Positions 1 to 6,011 of a stretch of DNA of 11,259 bases are shown here, in pieces. This DNA comes from an uncultured Oscillospiraceae bacterium. GTDB taxonomy: Bacteria; Bacillota; Clostridia; Oscillospirales; Oscillospiraceae. Under the pieces are notes generated by a model. It did no database searches. It worked only from the letters and a program-made list of their open reading frames with translations, and was not told the origin of the DNA. How positions within the stretch are numbered: the first letter of the stretch is position 1; every line of letters begins with the position of its first letter. The stretch is taken from positions 1-11,259 of the forward strand of contig CAJUAC010000076.1 in assembly GCA_910583885.1 (NCBI GenBank), read 5' to 3'. Position numbers and translations under genes: made by a program.

Positions 1-923
1 AGATGACCCTCAGCTCCCTGTCCACCAGCGACTACCCGGAGCTGGTGGGCCTGTGCGACGGCCTGGAGGATTTCTGCACCCGGGGGCATATCAACCTGAG
101 CCTGCCCTCCCTGCGGGCGGACAACTTCTCCATGGAGCTGATGCAGCGTCTCCAGCGGGGGCGGAAGGCGGGCCTCACCTTTGCCCCGGAGGCGGGCACC
201 CAGCGCCTGCGGGACGCAATCAACAAGAACCTCACAGAGGAGGATTTGACGGAGAGCCTGCGCACCGCCTTTTCCGGCGGCTGGAACGCGGTGAAGCTCT
301 ACTTCATGCTGGGCCTGCCCACGGAGACGGATGAGGACGTGCTGGCCATTGCGGAGATGGCCCATCACGCCGTACACACCTGGCGGGAGTATGCCGCCAA
401 CAAGAACCGGGGGCTGCGCATCACTGTGTCCACCTCCTGGTTTGTACCCAAGCCCTTCACTGCCTTCCAGTGGGAGCCCCAGATTTCCCGGGAGGAGTAT
501 GAGCGGCGGGTGCGCCTGCTGCGGCAGGCCATCAACGCCAAGGCCGTCACCTACAACTGGCACGACGGGGACACCAGCTTCCTGGAGGCGGTGCTGGCCC
601 GGGGCGACCGGCGGCTGGGCCGGGTGCTGGAAAAGGCATACCGCAAGGGGGCCAGGCTGGACGCCTGGTCAGACTGCTTTGACTTGAACCGCTGGCTGGA
701 GGCCTTTGCGGAATGCGGGCTGGACCCGGCCTTCTACGCCAACCGGGAGCGGGGGCGGGAGGAGATCTTCCCCTGGAGCGTGATCTCCTGCTATGTCTCT
801 GATGAGTACCTGTGGCGGCAGCGGGAGCTGTCCCGCCGGTCTGTGCCCACGCCGGACTGCCGCACCCAGTGCAGCGGCTGCGGGGCCAACGTGATAGAAG
901 GGGGGGAGTGCAGCCATGGGTAA
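1..923 (+). CDS. Radical SAM protein, TIGR03960-like (C-terminal part, 5' truncated)
   Basis: The reading frame is open from the window edge to TAA at 921-923, so only about the last 306 residues are seen. The Met codon at position 3 is probably internal, because the protein begins in the middle of a conserved block (SLSTSDYPEL). Visible blocks fit the radical SAM barrel of the B12-binding TIGR03960 family: LTFAPEAGTQRLR, KLYFMLGLPTETDED and STSWFVPKPFTAFQW. A C-terminal cysteine cluster (CRTQCSGCGANV) lies just before the stop. The CxxxCxxC cluster that holds the SAM iron-sulfur centre and any cobalamin domain would be upstream and cannot be checked. The substrate is not known to me. The next gene overlaps by 8 bp and encodes the usual partner, TIGR03936/DUF2344; in some genomes the two are fused. 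Family assignment is from recalled motifs. Confidence 0.88.
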   Translation, partial: MTLSSLSTSDYPELVGLCDGLEDFCTRGHINLSLPSLRADNFSMELMQRLQRGRKAGLTFAPEAGTQRLRDAINKNLTEEDLTESLRTAFSGGWNAVKLYFMLGLPTETDEDVLAIAEMAHHAVHTWREYAANKNRGLRITVSTSWFVPKPFTAFQWEPQISREEYERRVRLLRQAINAKAVTYNWHDGDTSFLEAVLARGDRRLGRVLEKAYRKGARLDAWSDCFDLNRWLEAFAECGLDPAFYANRERGREEIFPWSVISCYVSDEYLWRQRELSRRSVPTPDCRTQCSGCGANVIEGGECSHG

Positions 924-1578
924 GCTTCGTCTGCTGTTTGCCAAGGAGGGGCGGGCGGTGTACATCTCCCACCTGGATCTCCTGCGCACCTTTCAGCGGG
1001 TATTCCTGCGCCAGGGCCTGGTGTTGCGCCACTCCCAGGGCTTCCATCCCCACCCGGTCCTCTCCTTTGCGTTGCCCCTGCCTGTGGGGCAGTCCAGCGT
1101 GTGTGAGCTGCTGGATTTTGAGGTGGCAGAGGAGCTGGAAGGCAGGGGCCTGCCGGAGGAGCTGAACCGCTTCATGCCCGAGGGGATCCGCGCCAGGGAC
1201 TGCTATGTCCCCGTCTGGCCGGTCCGGGAGCTGGCGGCCCTCCAGTGCCAGGTGGATCTGCTCTATGACAGCGGCGTCCCGGACGGGGCGGCGGAGCAGG
1301 TGGGGGCGCTGTTTGCCAAGGAGAGCGTGGTCATCCAGAAGCGCACCAAGCGCAAGGCCATGGCGGATGTGGATATCCGCCCCATGCTCCAGTCCCTTAC
1401 GCTGGCGGAGGAGCCGGGGCTGCTCCGCCTGGAAGCGGTGGTGGCCGCACAGAACCCCGGCCTGAACCCCGCGCTGCTGGCGGCGGCGGTAGGGGCGTAT
1501 CTGCCGGGGCTGGCCCCGGATTTTGTCCAGGCCAGGCGGCTGGAACTGCTGGACGCCGGCGGCGGCGTATTCCGTTAA
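916..1578 (+). CDS. TIGR03936-family radical SAM-associated protein (DUF2344)
   Basis: This 220-residue protein begins KLRLLFAKEGRAVYISHLDL and continues with QRVFLRQGLVLRHSQGFHPHP and LSFALPLPVGQSS, the characteristic N-terminal half of DUF2344/TIGR03936. The ATG at 916 is preceded by a purine-rich GGGGGGAG at 901-908, with 7 nt spacing, and overlaps the radical SAM gene by 8 bp, so translation is probably coupled. Length is normal for the family and the frame is intact. No membrane segment or signal peptide is visible. In many Clostridia this pair sits upstream of ribonuclease G (rng) and rplU; here the next gene is instead a glycosyltransferase after a 180-bp spacer. The biochemical role is not established as far as I know; constant pairing with the radical SAM enzyme suggests they act together. 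Confidence 0.88.
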   Translation: MGKLRLLFAKEGRAVYISHLDLLRTFQRVFLRQGLVLRHSQGFHPHPVLSFALPLPVGQSSVCELLDFEVAEELEGRGLPEELNRFMPEGIRARDCYVPVWPVRELAALQCQVDLLYDSGVPDGAAEQVGALFAKESVVIQKRTKRKAMADVDIRPMLQSLTLAEEPGLLRLEAVVAAQNPGLNPALLAAAVGAYLPGLAPDFVQARRLELLDAGGGVFR

Positions 1579-1656
1579 CCCCCAGGCACGGCCAGGTTTT
1601 GCCGCATTGTTGGAAAAAAGTAGAAATCTTTCCCATATACTATCAGCAATTGTCTG

Positions 1657-1700
1657 CCGGCAGGGGCCCCTGCCGGTCCCGGCCGGGAACCCCGATCGGG
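1657..1700. repeat. Cluster of three adjacent perfect palindromes
   Basis: Three perfect inverted repeats lie end to end in the spacer between the DUF2344 gene and the glycosyltransferase gene. The first is 20 bp (1657-1676, half-site CCGGCAGGGG), the second 12 bp (1677-1688, TCCCGGCCGGGA) and the third 10 bp (1691-1700, CCCGATCGGG). A weaker repeat, TCAAC-N6-GTTGA, follows at 1711-1726. No run of T follows the strong palindrome, so it is not a standard intrinsic terminator on the + strand. The cluster could be an RNA hairpin at the end of the upstream mRNA, a regulator-binding region for the downstream gene, or a dispersed palindromic repeat. The palindromes are seen directly; the function is unknown. 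Confidence 0.6.
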
Positions 1701-1740
1701 ATACATCCGTTCAACAACATCGTTGAGTTTCTCTGTCCGG

Positions 1741-1750
1741 GGAAGGAGGA
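1741..1750 (+). promoter_or_regulatory. Ribosome binding site that fixes the glycosyltransferase start
   Basis: GGAAGGAGGA ends 8 nt before ATG 1759. It selects this ATG over the in-frame TTG at 1723, which has no comparable upstream purine tract. Confidence 0.75.
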
Positions 1751-1758
1751 CACCGCAC

Positions 1759-2859
1759 ATGGAGACAGGAGCGCTGCACAACTGTATCATTGTCATCCCG
1801 GCGCTGGATCCGGGGCCCGAGCTGCCGGGCTATGTGGCAAGCCTGCTGGAGCTGGACGCAAAGGCCGTAGTGGTGGTTGACGACGGCAGCAGCAGCGACC
1901 ACCAGCCCCCCTTCCAGGCCCTGGAGGGGCTGGAGGGCTGCACCCTGCTCCGCCATGAGAAGAACAGGGGCAAGGGCTGTGCGCTGAAGACCGCCTTCGC
2001 CTACATCCTGCAAAACAGCAGCTGGGCAGGGGCGGCGGTGGTCACGGCGGATGCCGACGGCCAGCACAGCGCCCAGGACGTGTGCGCGGTAGGCCGGGCG
2101 GCGCTGGAGGAGACGGAACGGCTGGTGCTGGGGGTGCGGGATCTGACCCTGCCCCAGGTACCGCCCCGCTCCAAGCTGGGCAACCGGCTGACCAGCTGGG
2201 CCTTCCACCTGCTCTATGGCGTGCGCCTGGCGGATACCCAGACCGGGCTGCGGGGCATCCCCTGGGGGATGATCGCCTGGTGCGGGGAGGTCAAGGGGGC
2301 GCGGTTTGAGTATGAGATGAACATGCTCATCCGGGCAGCCCGGGAGCACAGGGAGCTGCGGCAGGTGGTCATCCAGGTCATCTACTATAACAACAACGCA
2401 GGCAGCCATCTGCGCACGGTGCGGGACACCTGGCGGGTGTTCGTGGTGCTGGTATCCGGCCTGGGCTGGTATACGGTGTCTGCTGCGGCGTCCGCTGCGG
2501 CGGATGTGCTGGCGTTCTGGCTGTGCAGCGCGGTGGTCTTCCGCCCGCTGTCGGATCTGGCCTGCTACTGGTGGTCCACGCTGGCTGCCCGCGCCCTGTC
2601 CTCATCCCTCAACTATACCCTCAACCGGCGGTATGTCTTCGGTGCGCGGCCCCAGCGGCGGACAATCCTCCGGTATTACTGCCTGTGGGCCAGCCAGCTG
2701 ATGTGTTCCTACCTGCTCCTGCTGGTGCTGGAGCGGCTGCTGCCGGGGATCTATCCGGCCGTAAACAAGGCCCTGGGGGATATCATCCTGGCAATATGCA
2801 GCTATCAGATCCAGATGCACTGGGTATTCCGGGAGGAGGATACTGGTGGAGAGAGGTAA
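1759..2859 (+). CDS. Bifunctional GT2 glycosyltransferase / GtrA-like membrane protein
   Basis: This 366-residue protein joins two domains. Residues 8 to about 225 are a GT2 (GT-A fold) glycosyltransferase resembling polyprenyl-phosphate mannosyl/glucosyltransferases. VVVVDDGSSSD (37-47, Asp41-Asp42) should bind the nucleotide, KNRGKGCALKTAF follows at 68-80, DADGQH (98-103) holds the metal-binding DxD, and DTQTGLRG is at 159-166. Residues about 226-358 are hydrophobic, with about four membrane segments and the GtrA hallmark ARALSSSLNYTLNRRYVF (277-294). Known members use a sugar nucleotide to load a polyprenyl phosphate; the GtrA part is thought to help move the lipid-linked sugar across the membrane. 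Here that role is inferred, and the sugar cannot be read from the sequence. The start at 1759 is chosen over TTG 1723. The 3' end overlaps the acyltransferase gene by 14 bp. Confidence 0.9.
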   Translation: METGALHNCIIVIPALDPGPELPGYVASLLELDAKAVVVVDDGSSSDHQPPFQALEGLEGCTLLRHEKNRGKGCALKTAFAYILQNSSWAGAAVVTADADGQHSAQDVCAVGRAALEETERLVLGVRDLTLPQVPPRSKLGNRLTSWAFHLLYGVRLADTQTGLRGIPWGMIAWCGEVKGARFEYEMNMLIRAAREHRELRQVVIQVIYYNNNAGSHLRTVRDTWRVFVVLVSGLGWYTVSAAASAAADVLAFWLCSAVVFRPLSDLACYWWSTLAARALSSSLNYTLNRRYVFGARPQRRTILRYYCLWASQLMCSYLLLLVLERLLPGIYPAVNKALGDIILAICSYQIQMHWVFREEDTGGER

Positions 2860-3511
2860 ACTATTTGCTATCACCCGCTTTTTCGTGCGCCCCTGGCTGG
2901 GCCGCTGGACAGTGGAGGTGGAGCCGCCGCAGAGGCCGGCGGTGTTTGTATGCAGCCACAGCAACCTGCATGGCCCCCTGGCCACCCAGTGCTGGCTGCC
3001 TTTCCCGACCCGCATATGGGTGTTCCACATGTTCCTGACAAAGGAGGGCTGCCGGGAGCAGTACCGGGACTACACCTTCTCCCAGCGGCTGGGGCTGCCC
3101 AAGCCCCTGGCTGCCGGGCTGGCCTGGGCGGTGTCCGGCTATGTCAGCGCGCTGCTGCAATCGATCCGCGCCATCCCGGTTTACCGGGGCATGGCGAAGC
3201 TGGGGGAGACCTTCCGGGAGACGGTGGCCGCCCTCCAGTCGGGGGACAGCGTGCTGATCTTCCCGGATGTGGACTACACCGACGAGTCGGACGGCATCGG
3301 GGAGATGTACGACGGCTTTTTGCTGCTGGACCGGCTCTGGCGCAGGGTGTCGGAGGAGCCGCTGGATTTTATCCCCCTGCGGCTGGACGCCGCCCGCCGC
3401 CGGCTGGCCGCTGGCAAGACGGTGAACTTTGACCGCTCCGCCGCCGGCCGGAAGCAGGAGATGGCCCGGGTGAAGGAGGCCCTGCGGGCGGAGATGAACC
3501 GGGAACTATAG
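2846..3511 (+). CDS. Divergent PlsC-type (lysophospholipid/1-acylglycerol-phosphate) acyltransferase
   Basis: The start is GTG 2846, 5 nt after GGGAGGAGGA (2831-2840), and lies inside the end of the glycosyltransferase gene (14-bp overlap), which implies coupled translation. The product is 221 residues. Features point to the PlsC fold: residues 33-45 read VFVCSHSNLHGPL at the place of the NHxxxxD catalytic box, RAIPVYRG follows as the IPVxR-like motif II, and SVLIFPDVDYTDES takes the place of FPEGTRS. The catalytic His (His38) is kept, but the position of the Asp is Gly43. I recall related clostridial proteins with H-x4-G, but I cannot verify this. There is no clear signal peptide; hydrophobic stretches could allow peripheral or monotopic membrane binding. 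The acyl acceptor is unknown. Pairing with a GT2-GtrA enzyme suggests a glycolipid or envelope lipid step (inference). Confidence 0.7.
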   Translation: MERGKLFAITRFFVRPWLGRWTVEVEPPQRPAVFVCSHSNLHGPLATQCWLPFPTRIWVFHMFLTKEGCREQYRDYTFSQRLGLPKPLAAGLAWAVSGYVSALLQSIRAIPVYRGMAKLGETFRETVAALQSGDSVLIFPDVDYTDESDGIGEMYDGFLLLDRLWRRVSEEPLDFIPLRLDAARRRLAAGKTVNFDRSAAGRKQEMARVKEALRAEMNREL

Positions 3512-3573
3512 GGAGGGGGCGCATGTGTGGCTGCGCGGCAGGGCCGGGTCCTGACGGGCCCCTTACTGGGAAC

Positions 3574-3590
3574 GCCCCTGCGAGAGGGGC
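3574..3590 (+). promoter_or_regulatory. Hairpin immediately upstream of the response regulator RBS
   Basis: GCCCCT (3574-3579) and AGGGGC (3585-3590) form a perfect 6-bp GC-rich stem with a 5-nt loop. It ends 2 nt before the purine-rich GGAGAAAGGA (3593-3602) that serves ATG 3609. No T-run follows, so it is not a usual terminator. It could be an mRNA element affecting translation or decay, or a binding site; function is inferred only. A weaker GGGCC/GGCCC pair lies just upstream (3541-3561). Confidence 0.35.
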
Positions 3591-3608
3591 CTGGAGAAAG
3601 GATGCGGT

Positions 3609-4283
3609 ATGCCCTTAAAGCTCCTGATCGCTGACGATGAAAAGGATATCACCGATATGCTGGCCAGCTACTTCCGCCGGGCCGGATACGAGGTCCTGGC
3701 TGCCTATGGCGGCCAGGAGGCGGTTGCCCTGTCTGCCAGGGGGCCGGACCTGATCCTGCTGGACGTGAGTATGCCGGATATGGACGGGCTGGAGGTTTGC
3801 CGCCGCATCCGGCGGGACGTCTCCTGCCCGATTCTGTTTTTGACCGCCCGGGTGGAGGACAGCGACAAGCTGCGGGGCTTTGCTGCCGGCGGGGATGAGT
3901 ACATTGTCAAGCCCTTCTCCATCGACGTATTGGGGGCGCAGGTGGAGGCCCACCTGCGCCGGGACCGCCGCCGGGCGGTTCCCGCCAAGGTGCGCTTTGA
4001 CGGGGATCTGGTCATCAACTACTCCGACCGGGCGGTCCGGTTGGGGGAGGAGGAGATCGCGCTGGCCAAAAAGGAGTTTGATATCCTCTCCTTCCTCTCC
4101 CAGAACCCGGGCCTGGTCTTTGACAAGGAGCGGATCTATGAGCAGGTGTGGGGCTTTGACAGCGAGGGTGACAGCTCCGTCGTGGCTGAGCACATCCGGC
4201 GCATCCGGGTGAAGCTGGCCGCTGCCGGGGCAAAGCCGTATATTGAGACGGTCTGGGGGTGCGGGTACCGTTGGAGCAAGTGA
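3609..4283 (+). CDS. OmpR/PhoB-family response regulator transcription factor
   Basis: This 224-residue protein has a receiver domain (about 3-115) and a winged-helix DNA-binding domain (about 127-222). The receiver carries the acidic pair Asp9-Asp10, phospho-acceptor Asp52 in LILLDVSMPDMDG, Thr79 in LFLTAR and Lys101 in YIVKPF, so all switch residues are present. The output domain shows ALAKKEFDILSFLSQNPG, the recognition-helix region DSSVVAEHIRRIRVKL and a wing IETVWGCGYRW typical of OmpR. The usual GADD before the switch lysine is GGDE here. It is cytoplasmic and should be phosphorylated by the kinase encoded next, whose gene overlaps by 4 bp. The RBS is GGAGAAAGGA, 6 nt before the ATG. 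Target genes are unknown; the adjacent envelope genes or the pair's own promoter are candidates. Confidence 0.95.
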   Translation: MPLKLLIADDEKDITDMLASYFRRAGYEVLAAYGGQEAVALSARGPDLILLDVSMPDMDGLEVCRRIRRDVSCPILFLTARVEDSDKLRGFAAGGDEYIVKPFSIDVLGAQVEAHLRRDRRRAVPAKVRFDGDLVINYSDRAVRLGEEEIALAKKEFDILSFLSQNPGLVFDKERIYEQVWGFDSEGDSSVVAEHIRRIRVKLAAAGAKPYIETVWGCGYRWSK

Positions 4284-5560
4284 AGAAGAGGCGGCCCCTG
4301 CGGGACATGGGCCTGCTGCCGGCCTATGTCCTCTACACCCTGCTGGCGTTCACCATGGCCACCGTGCTGTGCATGGGCCTGGGCCAGGCGGTGGACGCCC
4401 TGCGGGGTGAGATTTATGACCGCTACCGCAGCATGGGGGAGGTATATACCATCTCCCTGGGGGATGGGCTGGACGTGCAGGACGGCCAAATCACCTATGG
4501 CGTGCTCTACGACAGCGAGGGGGATAGGACGGCCACCTTTTCCAAGGACAGGAGCGGTTTTTGCCTGGGGGAAGAGCCTGCCTGGGGAAATGTGCTCCAG
4601 GTGGTGCTGGTGCCGGATTACGCGGGGGAGGACCGGCTGGTTTTCCTGCTGCTGGGTGCGGTACAGCTGCTGCTGGTGCCGCTGTGCTACGGGAGCTGCA
4701 CCATCCTGTGTGCCGCGCTCTTCTACCGCAGGCGGCTGGCCGGGGCGCTGCGCACGCTGGAGGATGCCGCCGCCCAAATCGCCGCCGGGCGGCTGGATTT
4801 TACAGTCTCCTATGGCCGGGACGATGAGATGGGGCGGCTGTGCGTCTCCTTTGAAACCATGCGCTCCGCCCTGCTGGACAACCAGCGCACGCTATGGCGG
4901 CAGATGGAGGAGCGGGGCCGGCTGAACGCCGCCTTTTCCCACGACCTGCGCACGCCCCTGACTGTGCTGAAGGGCCATGCTGGGATACTCCTGTCCAGCC
5001 TGCCAGGCGGGGAGCTGACCAACCAGGAGATTCTGGATGAGGTGCGGGTAATGGAGCTGCACATTGGGCGTCTGGAGGGGTACGTGGAGGCCATGGCCCG
5101 GCTGCGCCGCCTGGAGGACCTGGAGGTGCATCGGGAGCCGGTGGACAGCGGCCTGCTGCTGGCAGGGCTGCGGGATACGGCGGAGATCCTGCGCGAGGAA
5201 AAGTCGGTGTCCTGGTCGGTATACGGCGGCGGGGTGTGGCGGGTGGACCAGGAGGTGGTCAGCCAGGTCTGTGAGAACCTGCTGGCCAACGCCTTCCGGC
5301 ACAGCCGGGCCCAGGTGGAGGTGACGGTATCCGCAGAGGAGGGCTCTCTGTGCGTGGTTGTCTCCGATGACGGCTATGGCTTCACCCGGCGGGCCCTGGA
5401 GAAGGCCACGGACCCCTTCTACCGGGAAAGCAGTGGCGGCCGGATGGGCATGGGCCTGCACATCTGTAAGCTCCTGTGTGAACGCCACGGCGGGGAGCTG
5501 TCCATCTGCAACAACGCCAAGGGCGGTGGTCTGGCCTGTGCGAGCTTCGCCATGGCGTGA
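4280..5560 (+). CDS. Membrane sensor histidine kinase
   Basis: The chosen start is GTG 4280, overlapping the regulator's TGA as GTGA, with GGAG at 4273-4276. GTG 4259, TTG 4271 and ATG 4307 are in-frame alternatives. The 426-residue product has a basic N-terminus, membrane segment 1 at about 12-38, an extracytoplasmic sensor loop of about 80 residues, membrane segment 2 at about 120-150, a HAMP linker (RRRLAGALRTLEDAAAQIAAG), and a HisKA domain with phospho-acceptor His221 in AAFSHDLRTPLTVLKGH. The ATPase domain has N-box NLLANAFRH (Asn333, Asn337), G1 box DDGYGF (363-368) and G2 box RMGMGLHICKLLC (from 388). All catalytic motifs are intact. The loop resembles no sensor domain I recognise, so the signal is unknown. 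It should phosphorylate the regulator just upstream. Confidence 0.94.
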   Translation: MKKRRPLRDMGLLPAYVLYTLLAFTMATVLCMGLGQAVDALRGEIYDRYRSMGEVYTISLGDGLDVQDGQITYGVLYDSEGDRTATFSKDRSGFCLGEEPAWGNVLQVVLVPDYAGEDRLVFLLLGAVQLLLVPLCYGSCTILCAALFYRRRLAGALRTLEDAAAQIAAGRLDFTVSYGRDDEMGRLCVSFETMRSALLDNQRTLWRQMEERGRLNAAFSHDLRTPLTVLKGHAGILLSSLPGGELTNQEILDEVRVMELHIGRLEGYVEAMARLRRLEDLEVHREPVDSGLLLAGLRDTAEILREEKSVSWSVYGGGVWRVDQEVVSQVCENLLANAFRHSRAQVEVTVSAEEGSLCVVVSDDGYGFTRRALEKATDPFYRESSGGRMGMGLHICKLLCERHGGELSICNNAKGGGLACASFAMA

Positions 5561-5570
5561 CCTTGTGGGG

Positions 5571-5608
5571 GACAGGCGCATATTTGCCAGATATCCTGTA
5601 TTTTTCTT
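5571..5608 (+). terminator. Probable Rho-independent terminator after the two-component operon
   Basis: ACAGG (5572-5576) pairs with CCTGT (5595-5599), and ATAT (5580-5583) pairs with ATAT (5591-5594). A CGC bulge interrupts the left arm and the loop is 7 nt. The stem is followed directly by ATTTTTCTT. Position 11 bp after the kinase stop and the T-run support termination; the bulge and short stem make it moderate in strength. Confidence 0.5.
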
Positions 5609-5778
5609 CATATGCTGTGTACTGCCTTGCCCTCCGGGGCTGCAACTATAAAGGGGGGACTTTGGAAAAAGTACCCATTTTTGTCTGGATTTAGGTACAA
5701 TTCCTGCGTATTTATGCGGGATAGGGGGTGCGTTCCGCCCCGCCTTGAGGATGTGTACAGGCTAATAAAAACGAAAAT

Positions 5779-5788
5779 TTATGCATAA
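5779..5788. promoter_or_regulatory. Palindromic candidate operator (possible ARG-box half-site pair)
   Basis: TTATGCATAA is a perfect palindrome in an AT-rich stretch about 170 bp before the argG promoter core. TGCATAA differs by one base from the TGAATAA half-site of ArgR operators, and a related TTGCATAAAAA occurs at the promoter itself. ArgR often binds one site at a promoter and another nearby. The sequence match is weak, so this is a hypothesis. Confidence 0.25.
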
Positions 5789-5934
5789 CAGTGTGGATGA
5801 AAGTTGTCCCTGGCAGCTGCCTTTTGCAGGGAGATAGCAGCTGGACGGCCCCCGGTTCCACAGGAAAACAGGGGGATATCCGGTAAATTGCACAAGGAAG
5901 GTTGGGAGGAAGGGATAGAATTTATCAAAACTTT

Positions 5935-5964
5935 GCATTGCATAAAAACACGGGATGATATAAT
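5935..5964 (+). promoter_or_regulatory. argG operon promoter with extended -10 and possible ArgR site
   Basis: TGATATAAT (5956-5964) matches an extended -10 element exactly, with TATAAT at 5959-5964. A weak -35 can be drawn as TTGCAT at 5938-5943 (15-bp spacer) or 5933-5938 (20-bp spacer); the extended -10 would compensate. Transcription would start near 5971, giving a leader of about 40 nt with GAGGGAGGAA (5995-6004) ahead of ATG 6012. The -35 area, TTGCATTGCATAAAAACA (5933-5950), resembles an ARG box in its TTGCATAAAAA part, which fits arginine repression of the operon but is a partial match only. Confidence 0.7.
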
Positions 5965-6011
5965 ATATATTCACAAATCCAACACAGTTCGTCTGAGGGA
6001 GGAACCTAGTG

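Larger units (their letters stand above)
5561..6011. other. 451-bp non-coding spacer between the kinase gene and argG
   Basis: No convincing gene is visible. A weak frame from TTG 5804 to about 6031 has no good RBS and runs into argG. From about 5640 the base composition is clearly AT-richer than the genes around it. Structure seen: the terminator at the start; GTACC (5671-5675) and GGTAC (5694-5698) as an inverted repeat; two hairpins that share 5716-5720 and so exclude each other (5703-5720, and 5716-5743 with a GGGGTG/CGCCCC inner stem); a perfect 10-bp palindrome TTATGCATAA at 5779-5788; another, GGCAGCTGCC, at 5812-5821; and a hairpin with CCCCC/GGGGG and TTCC/GGAA stems at 5849-5875. 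The region ends with the argG promoter. It could hold a small RNA or an extended regulatory region; I recognise no known riboswitch or T-box. Confidence 0.5.

Noticed and set aside
1607..1641. Possible promoter (TTGTTG or TTGGAA with TATACT at 1636-1641) ahead of the glycosyltransferase gene
   Set aside because: The -10 is reasonable, but the spacers to the candidate -35 boxes are 23 or 20 bp and there is no extended -10, so the support is too weak for a feature.
5716..5743. Hairpin as a second intrinsic terminator
   Set aside because: No T-run follows on either side in the correct position, so it is only described as structure in the spacer.
5640..6011. T-box or arginine riboswitch ahead of argG
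   Set aside because: No AGGGTGG-type T-box sequence or terminator/antiterminator pair is seen, and the predicted transcript leader is only about 40 nt.
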